This document shows positions 10,362-19,294 of a stretch of DNA of 64,000 nt, in pieces (the stretch's first letter is position 1; the number at the start of each line of letters is the position of its first letter). The position numbers and the translations under genes are program-made. Location of the stretch: positions 1,984,001 to 2,048,000 of the forward strand of contig NZ_CP009831.1 of the NCBI RefSeq assembly GCF_000959525.1, given 5' to 3'. Origin of the DNA: Burkholderia multivorans ATCC BAA-247. Its GTDB lineage: Bacteria > Pseudomonadota > Gammaproteobacteria > Burkholderiales > Burkholderiaceae. Under the pieces are notes generated by a model. The model saw nothing but the letters and a program-made list of their open reading frames with translations. It searched no databases and was not told the origin of the DNA.

Positions 10362-10575
10362 TCAGAACCCGGTCTTTGTCCTCTCCCCCCAAAAGCATCG
10401 CTTGAGCCACCTATCCACTTCTTCACCTTTGAGGTAATTGACGATAATATCAATAAGGTCAGCGATAACCGGAAGTGGCAAGACAACAACAGCTGCAGCA
10501 GAGCTAGAAAGGAAGACGACCGAGAAAGCAAGACCAAGACCGATGACGTAGCCAGAGCCCCAGCACGCAGACGAA
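10362..10575 (-). pseudogene. Remnant of the C-terminus of a second VasX-type effector
   Basis: The minus-strand frame encodes a hydrophobic segment ending VLPLPVIADLIDIIVNYLKG then EEVDRWLKRCFWGE. It aligns with the C-terminus of the intact effector (LTLPLLLLAALIGVLINYFK then SREVDDWLEQCYFG). The frame stops at 10364-10362. Homology continues in another frame (DKDRVLTLAEDKG against SERFERLEEDRKA), so a one-base loss in the G-run at 10385-10390 explains the stop. Upstream, homology ends near the IS3 relic. This is a truncated gene, not a functional protein. Confidence 0.75.
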
Positions 10576-10689
10576 CTAACTCTGAAACTTCCGCATAACG
10601 AAGGTCCCGTGGCGTGGCCCCTTCAGTAGGAGCAACCGGCTTCTAGCAAAGTCCTTTTAACCCGACTGCTGGAATTCAGCATGAGCATT

Positions 10690-10905
10690 CGCTATTTCCG
10701 ATGTTTCGCCGTGAACTCTGCTGATGAAAGATGATTAAGTGCGCTATTAGACTTCTTCTCGCCGTAGCGTACGCGCCACGCGACGATGGTGCCGCGGGCA
10801 TGCGCGAGACTCGTGAACCAGTGCTCGCGTTAAGGTATTCATCGCAGAACTTGCGGTTGAACGACTCATATACACACCCTGCGTCGGTTTAAACGGAGCA
10901 GAGGC
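10690..10905 (-). mobile_element. Degenerate IS3-family transposase (OrfB) relic
   Basis: Three minus-strand frames together rebuild the C-terminus of an IS3-group OrfB: FKPTQGVY, then ESFNRKFCDEYLN, then HWFTSLAHARGTIVAWR, then NSALNHLSSAEFTAKHRK. These match the family pattern KPTDNAYIESFNGxFRDECLN...HWF...AR..IEAWR...PHSALGYLTPAEFAAKHR. At least three frameshifts and the lack of an N-terminal half make it non-functional. It lies between the two effector cassettes and may mark the recombination point. Confidence 0.75.
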
Positions 10906-10925
10906 CGGGTTTCGTAAGTGAGCCA

Positions 10926-11210
10926 TCATGTCTTTTGGGAGCCCAAACTCTGTGACGCCACGAGCTTCGGCAACGGCTCACATTTGCATTGGCACAAGTC
11001 GTTCTCTAATGCGACCTGCTTACCCATCATCGTCATCTCACGATGTGAGCCATCGCTTATGATGATGCCAATCGTGCCGCAGGTTGGACACTGAACAGCG
11101 GCGCCCAGATAAGCGAAAGATTGGCCTTGCAGCGAAGTTCCCACGATACCGTCGATCACAGTACCGTTGCGGTCAGTTTTATCGCCCTGACGAATGAATC
11201 GTCGGCTCAT
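10926..11210 (-). CDS. PAAR-domain protein (T6SS spike tip)
   Basis: 94 residues. PAAR proteins cap the VgrG trimer with a zinc-stabilised point and can tether effectors. Seen here: DKTDRNGTVIDGIVG at the N-terminus, VQCPTCGTIGIIISDG in the middle and a Cys-rich tail LCQCKCEPLPK. The ATG overlaps the DUF6708 stop as ATGA, so it is translationally coupled. It is the intact paralog of the split gene at 9137-9341. Confidence 0.82.
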   Translation of the reverse strand: MSRRFIRQGDKTDRNGTVIDGIVGTSLQGQSFAYLGAAVQCPTCGTIGIIISDGSHREMTMMGKQVALENDLCQCKCEPLPKLVASQSLGSQKT

Positions 11211-12190
11211 ACAGGAAGCCCGTCGGACGGCATCGCCGCGTTACACGCCTGCTCAACGTCTTCGGGCCATACTGGTTCCCGACAGGTCCGTTGCGCGATG
11301 TAGTAAGCAACCGCAAGGATGAATGTCGGTAGCGTAGCAATGGCCGTCACCAAAGACACAACCGGATTTCCCGATCTAAGTAGGTCCGACGCTCCGTCAA
11401 ACTGCAATTTGAGAGAATTTCGGAGCGAGACTTCTGTGGTGAGGAATTCGGCCACCGGAGGTACCGCAGATGGTCCCTCTTCCATGAAACGCCGATAGTA
11501 TTCAAAGTCTTGGTAAAGTTCTTCCATCGCCAGTTGTCCGGCCGGACTGTCTTCGTCAAATGCAAGTTCTACGTACTTTCCGATAGAGAACGTGCCGACA
11601 ACCAGCCCCTTGTCGTTAAGCACGAGGCAACGAACCACGCGCGGTGCTGTTCCAGCGAGACCAGCTTTGGGCTTGCGTTCAATGTACAAAAATGCGTTAT
11701 CCCAAGGAACTGACAAGACACCACCCGGCCCGTTGTGACGAAAGGCGTAAATCGTGCGGTTCAAGCGGTTAAACCGTATCGGCTTGCGAGTGTAATTGAA
11801 GCAATCGACGAGAAGCGCTCGCACGGTTACTGCAAGGCCTCCAACGCCAACTAATGTGAAGATGGCCAGAAGCGCGTAAACAATGCCCTCCTGCCCTTTT
11901 TCACGGACGGCGATTGGCATGTGTGTTGCTATCCACACAAACATCGCAACCAAGCAAAGAAAGAGGACACCAGCGGTAGAAAACGCCAGTAACCCCCAGC
12001 CCTTTTCACGATAAAGGCCGTCGCATACCTCGAGGTAGGAATCGGTTGCTTTGAAGGCTGTCCCCACGCTCTTTGCGTTATCGGCGTATCGTTCGTTGAC
12101 ATGTAGTCGCGCCGATGACTCCGTATCTGTCACCGGTCGATTGAGCTTATACCGGGAGTGTCCGTCGAAAGCCATACTGATTCCATTCAA
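11207..12190 (-). CDS. DUF6708-type membrane protein, copy 2; candidate immunity protein for the adjacent effector
   Basis: 327 residues from an ATG that overlaps the effector stop as ATGA; an in-frame ATG at 12175 (MAFDGHSRYK) matches the start of copy 1 and is a real alternative. Two membrane segments follow GLLAFSTAGV and GIVYALLAIF; the central motif NYTRKPIRFNRLNRTIYAFR is shared with copy 1. It lies between effector and PAAR in one overlapping run. Immunity to the membrane-active effector is inferred from position and topology, not shown. Confidence 0.75.
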   Translation of the reverse strand: MNGISMAFDGHSRYKLNRPVTDTESSARLHVNERYADNAKSVGTAFKATDSYLEVCDGLYREKGWGLLAFSTAGVLFLCLVAMFVWIATHMPIAVREKGQEGIVYALLAIFTLVGVGGLAVTVRALLVDCFNYTRKPIRFNRLNRTIYAFRHNGPGGVLSVPWDNAFLYIERKPKAGLAGTAPRVVRCLVLNDKGLVVGTFSIGKYVELAFDEDSPAGQLAMEELYQDFEYYRRFMEEGPSAVPPVAEFLTTEVSLRNSLKLQFDGASDLLRSGNPVVSLVTAIATLPTFILAVAYYIAQRTCREPVWPEDVEQACNAAMPSDGLPV

Positions 12191-14748
12191 GAAAAAATTG
12201 CTGTGAACGCCTTCCGGTCCTCTTCAAGCCGCTCAAATCTTTCGCTAGTCGACTTGATGCCGAAATAGCATTGCTCTAGCCAATCGTCCACTTCGCGACT
12301 TTTGAAATAGTTAATCAACACACCGATCAGAGCAGCGAGAAGGAGCAATGGCAACGTTAGAACACTTCCTACGAAGGCGGCAACGACCAAGGCTCCTCCA
12401 ATAAGTGCCGATGTAGTATAGAGCGCAAACATAAGAATATTTCCGTGCTCGAGTTCGTCGTAGGCATGATATGCATCGATAGCCGCCGATACTAACCCGA
12501 CGACAGCCCCACCGAACCTGCCAACGATGGCTAGGAATCGCCCAACCTTGGCCAGGCTCTCGGAGACCTTGACGCCCGCCTTCTCCATCTGCTCGAGCGC
12601 GGCTGAACCATATTGTGCGACGCCCGCAACGAGCCCACCGACCGCATTGTCGAACTTGATACCAGCTTCCGTCTGATTGAACCGATTCGCTTTCTTCAAC
12701 TCCTCACGAGCGAAACGAAGATTGATGGCACTGAATATCGCCCCGATGCCAGCAAAACCCGGTTCGCCCTTCGTCATAAGCCGGAACTTCGGCATGTAAA
12801 TCGTCTCGACTACGTCGGGCGTAAGCGTCGCGCCGGCCAACTTCTCAAAGCCGGGTCTGGCCTTGACGTTTGCCATGGCTGCGGCTTCTGCCGCCGGGCT
12901 TTCGACTGGCACGAATTGTCTCACCTTGACTTCCGGCTCGGCGCCTCTGCCTACAGTGGCCTTTTCCTGAAGTTGCTTTTTCAGGTCCCGCACACTGATT
13001 TTCTGCCGGCCTGGCATCATTTCCTGCATCTGACGGGCGATGTAATTCACCCACTGGTTTACCGAACCGTATACGGCCTTAAACTCGAACAACTGTTTCG
13101 TCCGCATGCTCAGCGTGACGTATAGCGTCTTTGTTGCCGCTGTCTCCACGCCCGTACTGACCGCTTGAACGATCGGTCCGCCGGTCTCGTGCAGCAGTCG
13201 CGCCAACGCCTGCGCAACCGCCACCTTGATGCCTTTATCCCTCGACTCCTCCACCTGCTCTATCTTGCTGTAAGACTCGATGAGCTTCGCCACAAACTCC
13301 CTCAGCTCCGCGTACGGGTAACTGGACGCCTCCTTGACCTTCTCGGCCAACACTGGACTATTCAAGACGAACGCACGTAGCAATGGATTGCGGGTATCGG
13401 ATACGTTCCCTTCGGCCCATTTAACCAGCACATCAACGGTTTCTTTGCGATCCGCGGAACCTTCGATGCACCGGGTAAACGTGTTGGTATAGTTGAGGCC
13501 GCAACGCCAGCTTCCCGGCTCGTAGTCGAACTCGAACACATTGAGGAGCGCGGGACTGGACAGCCACGCCTGATGGTCTTGCGATAGCGGCACGAGCGTA
13601 CTGGTTTGCTCCTGCTTCATCGCGTTTGCCATCTTTTTCCGAAAATCGACGATGGCCTGCTGCCGATAGTGCGTCGTATACGGCTTCCATGCCTCCGGTC
13701 CAGCCGTTGCAAGTTCAGCAGTCTTCTTTGTCTCAATGCTCTTAAGTTGCTTCTCCAGCGCCTTGCCACCATCGAATAGAGCACCGAGGCTCATTCCCTC
13801 ATAGGTATTCGCTTCCAGCATGCCGGCCGCACGTTCGACGTCCTCTTTCGCCGAGACCGCGACCGCCTTTTGCAGTGCGTCGATCGCGCTGGCTGTCCAG
13901 ATGCCGTGCTCATACGGTGCAAGCGCAGCGCCGAAAGCCACGCGCTGCTCGAAGTTGAGTTCCTGCGTGATGCCGACCGGGTCCCACAACGCAAAGAACA
14001 AGCCTTTGTTCGGCAGGACCGAGTCCATTGCCTTCTTCAAAGCAGGCTGCTGTCCCGCACGGTCGTGGTAAGGAAAGCAACCGGTGACGAGCGCATCGGG
14101 ACGGCCGCCCTTGTACTCACTCAGTAGCCCCTCGAGATGGTCCACGCTATCGGCGTGCAACTGATTCATGTTGCCGTTATACCAGGCGGTCGCATCGAAC
14201 TTCTGCATCCGCTTGTCACGACAGCCCATGAAGTTCTTCGCGTACATGTCGCGGACTTTCTGCGTCCAAAGCTCATCGCTGAACGCCAGATACACGGTTC
14301 CGGCATGTTCGGCGTCTTCAATGGTGATGCATTGGGCCAACTGCGCATGCCCGGGTTGATGACAACTGAACGGCTTCTCGAAGCTGCGATCGAGCTTGAT
14401 GCCGACCGGATAGTCGTACAAGTATCCTTCCGCCGTGACTGCATATATCTGCCACCGCTGTGTTTTTGGATAGAAGATATATACGTAGCCGTAACGCAGA
14501 GTACGTAGCGTGTACTTCGCCCTCTTGAGCGGGACGCCCACGACGCCGTCGCCAAACTTTCCGCCCATGAGCGACATCGCGCCAGCAGCGCTGTGAGCCT
14601 TCGAGTTCGCCACGACCCCGTAACGGACAGGCAGAATCGGCAGTCCCTTCTTCTTGCACATGTTGCATGAATTCGGCGCACGCGAGCTTGTCTGCATCGC
14701 GGACTGCGTGAGCTGCGAAATGCTCGCAAAGTTCGTGTCGAGTGCCAT
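12187..14748 (-). CDS. VasX-type T6SS effector with C-terminal membrane-inserting region (BTH_I2691 family)
   Basis: 853 residues. The N-terminus carries CxxC (C28, C31) followed by KKKGLPILPVRYGVV, the hallmark of the VasX N-terminal domain. The large middle part is soluble and charged. The C-terminus has hydrophobic segments at about 738-757 and 770-815, ending in a basic amphipathic tail, as in colicin-like pore formers. Start MALDTNF is chosen for its purine-rich upstream (GAGAGAGAAAGA); an in-frame GTG at 14772 would add eight residues. It sits between its DUF4123 adaptor and a membrane immunity candidate. Composition is visibly less GC-rich than flanking operons. Expected target: membranes of neighbouring cells; pore formation is inferred from VasX. 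Confidence 0.85.
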   Translation of the reverse strand: MALDTNFASISQLTQSAMQTSSRAPNSCNMCKKKGLPILPVRYGVVANSKAHSAAGAMSLMGGKFGDGVVGVPLKRAKYTLRTLRYGYVYIFYPKTQRWQIYAVTAEGYLYDYPVGIKLDRSFEKPFSCHQPGHAQLAQCITIEDAEHAGTVYLAFSDELWTQKVRDMYAKNFMGCRDKRMQKFDATAWYNGNMNQLHADSVDHLEGLLSEYKGGRPDALVTGCFPYHDRAGQQPALKKAMDSVLPNKGLFFALWDPVGITQELNFEQRVAFGAALAPYEHGIWTASAIDALQKAVAVSAKEDVERAAGMLEANTYEGMSLGALFDGGKALEKQLKSIETKKTAELATAGPEAWKPYTTHYRQQAIVDFRKKMANAMKQEQTSTLVPLSQDHQAWLSSPALLNVFEFDYEPGSWRCGLNYTNTFTRCIEGSADRKETVDVLVKWAEGNVSDTRNPLLRAFVLNSPVLAEKVKEASSYPYAELREFVAKLIESYSKIEQVEESRDKGIKVAVAQALARLLHETGGPIVQAVSTGVETAATKTLYVTLSMRTKQLFEFKAVYGSVNQWVNYIARQMQEMMPGRQKISVRDLKKQLQEKATVGRGAEPEVKVRQFVPVESPAAEAAAMANVKARPGFEKLAGATLTPDVVETIYMPKFRLMTKGEPGFAGIGAIFSAINLRFAREELKKANRFNQTEAGIKFDNAVGGLVAGVAQYGSAALEQMEKAGVKVSESLAKVGRFLAIVGRFGGAVVGLVSAAIDAYHAYDELEHGNILMFALYTTSALIGGALVVAAFVGSVLTLPLLLLAALIGVLINYFKSREVDDWLEQCYFGIKSTSERFERLEEDRKAFTAIFS

Positions 14749-14778
14749 TCTTTCTCTCTCTTGTGCCGTCACCCGGGC

Positions 14779-15582
14779 TCATTGATATTGGATGCTCTCG
14801 CGCGCAATCGCTTCCCAGTCCGCTGCGCTCCAGTTCGCCACTGCCTCAGCATACGGGCCTTTTCGTGGTGCCTGTAGAACCGCTTGAACACGAGGATGGC
14901 GGTCAAAGTATGGCGAAACGAGGGCGCCGTGAAGCGCAAATGCGATCAGGTTGCCGCCTGAGAGTCCATAGGCCTCGCCCTTTGCAAGCTGCACATCGAG
15001 CAACGCCGGCATATCGGGACGCGGCGCCGTACCGTTGCGTCTCAGCACATCGATCGCGCGCCGAACCAGTTCGATGCGCGCGATTTGCGCATGCTGGTCC
15101 GCCGTCACGGAGAAGGCTGCTTCCAGTTCGGTCGGGCCGTTGACTTCAGTCCAGCCGCCTATGGGGTCGAGGTATGTCCATGTTTTAATCGGCCCCAGAA
15201 GCGTCCCCTTCTGCTCTGCCGTCAAGATGCGACTCAAATGCGGAAACACGCGCGGGTCGTAGTAGCGGAAGACAGCATCGCCCGAAGTCGGCGCCTGCAG
15301 TATCAACCGGTCCGCCAAATGCTGCTGCAACCGGCCCGTTGCCTTACCGCATTCGACAATGGCGCAAACGACCGGAGGCAAGTCGCTCTTCAGGTCCGAC
15401 TCGGCACGCTCCCTCAACGCCGGCAATTGCAGCTCGGGATGCTCGGCACAGTACAGGACGGGAGCCACGCCTTCGAGCTCTGGGCGTGCCAGAGGAACCA
15501 ACTCGCCGACTTCATAGACCGGCGGCACACCAGACAACTCAAGCGCCCCGTTGACCGCTTCAACGATAACGTAGTGAACCAT
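14779..15582 (-). CDS. DUF4123-domain T6SS adaptor/chaperone
   Basis: 267 residues. DUF4123 (Tap-1/TEC) proteins bind an effector and load it on VgrG; they are found between vgrG and the effector gene, as here. Visible family features include FRYYDPRVFPHLSRIL and GPIKTWTYLDPIGGW in the centre. The start MVHYVIVEAVNG is taken because it follows the vgrG stop by 10 bases; a longer open frame upstream overlaps vgrG and is unlikely. Cytoplasmic. Confidence 0.85.
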   Translation of the reverse strand: MVHYVIVEAVNGALELSGVPPVYEVGELVPLARPELEGVAPVLYCAEHPELQLPALRERAESDLKSDLPPVVCAIVECGKATGRLQQHLADRLILQAPTSGDAVFRYYDPRVFPHLSRILTAEQKGTLLGPIKTWTYLDPIGGWTEVNGPTELEAAFSVTADQHAQIARIELVRRAIDVLRRNGTAPRPDMPALLDVQLAKGEAYGLSGGNLIAFALHGALVSPYFDRHPRVQAVLQAPRKGPYAEAVANWSAADWEAIARESIQYQ

Positions 15583-15592
15583 GCCGCTCACC

Positions 15593-18145
15593 CTACACGA
15601 GTGCTGAACCGGCCTGCGCTGCGGCAGCGAACTGCTGGGCGCACGACTTTGAAGGCGCAAGCTGTGCTGACGCGCTATCACCCTCCGGTCCGTCGAAGAC
15701 GAGCGGACTGCCTTTTACCTCGACCAGTCCGGGCGCATGAATGAAAATTTTCCCCTCTGCGATGCGAATTGTTGCGCCACCGGCAGTGAGAGTGATCTCC
15801 TTCTGCGCCGTAACGTTCACCGAGTCGGAAGTAGACACGACCTTCACGGTCTTATCTGCCGTAAGTTCGATGTTGTCCGACTGCGCTTGCACTTCGACCT
15901 TGCCTTTCCCCGCAAACAGCTTGATACCGGCGTTCTGCACGAAGAAGCTCAGTTTCTCGCCGATACTGGCAATCCACGACTTGGCCGCCGAAACGTAGGT
16001 ACTCTCGCCGCTGACCAGATTGACGTGCTGGGTGGCGGCTGCGTGGAGTGACTTCTGTGTCGACAGCCCCATATCGGCCGGGCTCGCAAGCAACATGACA
16101 GGTTGGGAAAACGCATTGGCGCTTCCGGTACCTCCACCCGCAGTCCTGCCGCCCGACATGGAGCCCTGCGCATCGCTCTGCGTCGCAGCAGCAAAGTCCT
16201 TGATGGCGTCCTGTGCGTCGTCCAATGTCTCGGCCTTGCCATCGGCCGCGGCGAGCGATCGATGCTCAATCACACCACTCGAATCGATGAGGTGCTGTGT
16301 CGCTTCCTTCACATCCAGCGCCTGACTCGACGTGCCGCCGCGGGCGTAGGTCGAAACGTAGAGCCCGCGGCCGGCCCGCAGTGCGCCCGACGCCTCGGTC
16401 TTCAACTCGAACCCAGTACCAAGGTAGTTGCCGCGCGTATTGCCAGTGTGGTCGATGAGATAGCCGATGTGCAGATACGAATTCGCCGTCGAGCTAAAAA
16501 GCTGAGCCCGGTTCTGCGACGTCGAATCGTCGAAAAGGAGCTGATTGAAACCCTGACCGCTGTACTCTTGCGACTTGAAACCCGACAGCAGGCCGTTCGA
16601 ATGCCAGTGTGGCGTATTGACGGAGTGAAAGAGCACGCCGCTGACGACCGGACGATCGCAATCCCCGTCGAGGTAATTGACAGCCACTTCCTGCCCGATT
16701 CGCGGCACAAACACACCACCGAATCCCTTGCCGGCGTGCGGCAATATCACCCGCATCCAGCACGACGACGTCTCGTTATTGGTGCCGAGACGGTCCCAGT
16801 GCATCTGAACCTTCACCCGGTTCAGCTCGTCCGTGTACACCTCCTCGCCCGGCGGTCCGACGATGGTGGCCGTCTGCATATGCATGACGGGCTTTTTGTG
16901 CTCGAACGGGCTGCGAAATGGCACCGAACGGCGCTGAACCTCGATCTCGACCAGCACGAAGCTTTCATTACCTAACTGGTCTCTGGACACGAAGGCGGCC
17001 TGACGGTCCTTGTACTCGGCACGCAAACGCGACAGGCGCCGCTGCAGACTGCCCGGAAACGGCCGGCTATTGCCCAGCGGTAGATTGTTCTGGAAGGCCC
17101 AGCGCACGCCAAGAATCGCGAACTCGCGGTCCTCGGGCTTGCCTGCGTCATGCTCGGGATGGTCTTCGAGGGCGAACCATCGACCGGCATCCATGCACGG
17201 CACACTGCCCACTCCGAAAAACCGTTTGCTGCGGGAGACCATTTCTTCGAGCCGAATTCGCATAGCGCGCTCGCCACGATCATAGGACTCGCCGGTAACC
17301 GGAAAGCTATAGTGGCCTGCGTATTCGTAGACTTCCAGTTGCTGCGGGATATCGCCCTGGTCGGAGGACGAGCGGTCCGCGCGCAGCAACGGGCGTGACG
17401 GACGCTTGTAATCCGCCGTGCTGAACGCGTAGCCGACGCTTTGCGTCGTGCGCTCGGCGCCCCATTCGACGAGCGTGCCTGCTTGACCGTCTTGGTCGCC
17501 GCGGTAGAACGCTACTCGCTGAGTAGCGAGTGCCTTGCAACTGAAGAGGTCGTCGGTCACGACAACGGTATGGGACTTGCCGTCCTCCGCGTGCTCGATA
17601 TACGTGAACCATCCCTCCGATTCCATCAATCGATGGACGAAATTGTGGTCGGTTTCGTACTGCGTGCAGTACGAGCGAACCGCGCCTGCGTCTGTCACAT
17701 CGAGGCGGAAGTGGCCGCGTGCCTGCGGATGGCCGTTGAATATCTCTGTCAGGATGTCGGCTGTCGTCAGGTCCTGGAAGATGCGGGCGTCCTTGCGGTA
17801 CTGCAGAAAACGCATCCAGGACGAGAATGAGAGCTGGTAGTAAACGAGCCCTCCGTCCGCCCCGAGACGTCGCGTTGCGTGGACGTAACCGTGCCACGGC
17901 AAGTACGACTCGTCGGTTTGACGCACCCATAACGTGACAGGTTGCGCCATCAACTTCTTTAGCTCGAGCGCTTGCTCACGCGAAACAACGTCGACCGTGA
18001 GCTCGAAATCCCGCCCCACGCGCGATTCGCCCATAGCACGCTGCGGCAGCAATACTTTCGTCCCGAGAGGAGTGTCCAGGATCAGTGTCCGGTTCGTCTG
18101 CTCGATACCGGCATCAAGCATCAACGAATTGGGCAACCTACCCAT
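15593..18145 (-). CDS. vgrG: Type VI secretion spike protein VgrG
   Basis: 850 residues. VgrG forms the trimeric spike pushed out by the T6SS tube. N-terminal gp27-like region (VGRDFELTVDVVSREQALEL; TADILTEIFNG; HRLMESEGWFTYIEHAED), a gp5-like OB-fold region (EEVYTDELNRVKVQMHWDR; SSCWMRVILPHAGKGFGGVF; GDCDRPVVSGVLFH), and a C-terminal DUF2345 beta region ending VKGSPLVFDG. A GAGGAGATATCTGCT ribosome region fixes the ATG. First gene of the cassette; no T6SS core genes are in the window, so it must use an apparatus encoded elsewhere. Confidence 0.95.
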   Translation of the reverse strand: MGRLPNSLMLDAGIEQTNRTLILDTPLGTKVLLPQRAMGESRVGRDFELTVDVVSREQALELKKLMAQPVTLWVRQTDESYLPWHGYVHATRRLGADGGLVYYQLSFSSWMRFLQYRKDARIFQDLTTADILTEIFNGHPQARGHFRLDVTDAGAVRSYCTQYETDHNFVHRLMESEGWFTYIEHAEDGKSHTVVVTDDLFSCKALATQRVAFYRGDQDGQAGTLVEWGAERTTQSVGYAFSTADYKRPSRPLLRADRSSSDQGDIPQQLEVYEYAGHYSFPVTGESYDRGERAMRIRLEEMVSRSKRFFGVGSVPCMDAGRWFALEDHPEHDAGKPEDREFAILGVRWAFQNNLPLGNSRPFPGSLQRRLSRLRAEYKDRQAAFVSRDQLGNESFVLVEIEVQRRSVPFRSPFEHKKPVMHMQTATIVGPPGEEVYTDELNRVKVQMHWDRLGTNNETSSCWMRVILPHAGKGFGGVFVPRIGQEVAVNYLDGDCDRPVVSGVLFHSVNTPHWHSNGLLSGFKSQEYSGQGFNQLLFDDSTSQNRAQLFSSTANSYLHIGYLIDHTGNTRGNYLGTGFELKTEASGALRAGRGLYVSTYARGGTSSQALDVKEATQHLIDSSGVIEHRSLAAADGKAETLDDAQDAIKDFAAATQSDAQGSMSGGRTAGGGTGSANAFSQPVMLLASPADMGLSTQKSLHAAATQHVNLVSGESTYVSAAKSWIASIGEKLSFFVQNAGIKLFAGKGKVEVQAQSDNIELTADKTVKVVSTSDSVNVTAQKEITLTAGGATIRIAEGKIFIHAPGLVEVKGSPLVFDGPEGDSASAQLAPSKSCAQQFAAAAQAGSALV

Positions 18146-19294
18146 AGCAGATATCTCCTCGGAAATGCGAATGAATATAAGTAAGGGACGGGAAAATCGA
18201 AAGTGCGGCGATATTTTGCCACAGCGCATCGCCCTTTTTTATAACAAGCGTTAAACAACGATCGAGACACGCGCGAATTTCGCTTTGCGCGATGTCGCCC
18301 ACGTCGCGGACGCGGCGGAATTTTCGCACGCCATTCCAGCGAGAACGAGCAACGATCCAACATCATTTTGGTCCGGAACGGAATTATATATGTCTCGCCG
18401 CCCTCTCAGAGACGGCAAGTCAAAATACTGAACACACGCCATTTTACAAATGATCGTCGGTATCAGTCCCGGTAAACTTGTAAAACTACTCTGTGCCTTT
18501 GATAGCTGTTATTCCCGAGCCGGGGCAGCTGTCAGAAATAGCAGGCTATGCGCTTTCGAGAACGCGTCGTCGCCTCGCACTCAAGGCCGCTCGTACGGCG
18601 GTCGTGCCGTGCCATATCGCCGTGGCCCGGCGGACTTCTTGACGCAACGTTGGAGTATCTGTTACCCAATCTGGATGGCCAAGTCAAAGGTCGATCTGGA
18701 CAGGCCGGGTGTGAGGCCGTCGAGAAGGAAAGCTGTTTGAAGCTTCTCCGATTTCTCCCTCAAATCCATGCTGCACGCGGTGTAGCTCACGACCGGGTCG
18801 CGCAAAGCGCACGTCGAGCCGGTGCTCAATAGCATAAAGAGATAAATCAGTTCCGCACGCCACAGTCCCGTGCAGACAAGCGTGAGAGAAATTTTACGTT
18901 ACCCCAAAATGCTTCTTGCTTCCGAATCGTAAACTGAAGCCATCTCGCCCCGACGATCGCACCAACGAACAAGTCAAGCTTGCTTAGCAGGAAGGTGAGG
19001 TGAAGACCCTTCGGACGGCGATTACACAAACTACATCGGCTCGACGACCCGCTCAGGTTATGGTCGAGCACGGGAAGCGCAGTGACTTAACATTTTTACA
19101 TAATGATTTCACCCGGGGCTGTATTGCTCGACGCTGGTCAAGCCGAGCTGACGGTCGATTCGCGCCGATCTCGCTCGAAATAGACGTCCGCCGGACAAAC
19201 CGCCCCTTTACCCCGCCGCCCCGACCAGAAGCGTCAAACATCGACCACGTGCGGCGCTGAAAAGAACCGTTCACGGTCGCACGCCCCGACAACC
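18146..19294. other. Intergenic region of about 1.15 kb without a recognisable gene
   Basis: The first 300 bases next to vgrG are AT-rich and probably hold its promoter. The rest has only short unsupported frames. One minus-strand frame of 58 codons starting at an ATG near 18823 (MLLSTGSTCALRDP) shows a faint lipoprotein-like start, but its lipobox is poor and it has no convincing ribosome site. I see no tRNA, repeat or IS end here. It may be decayed sequence at the border of the T6SS island. Confidence 0.5.
18383..18388 (-). promoter_or_regulatory. Possible -10 element (TATAAT) upstream of vgrG
   Basis: A consensus TATAAT on the minus strand within an AT-rich patch, about 240 bases before the vgrG start. 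No good -35 sits at the usual distance (a TTGACT is 29 bases away), so this is weak. Confidence 0.25.

Noticed and set aside
18750-18850. Small minus-strand frame near 18823-18647 as a lipoprotein gene
   Set aside because: Lipobox residues are poor (STC), no clear ribosome site and no known family; left as unassigned.
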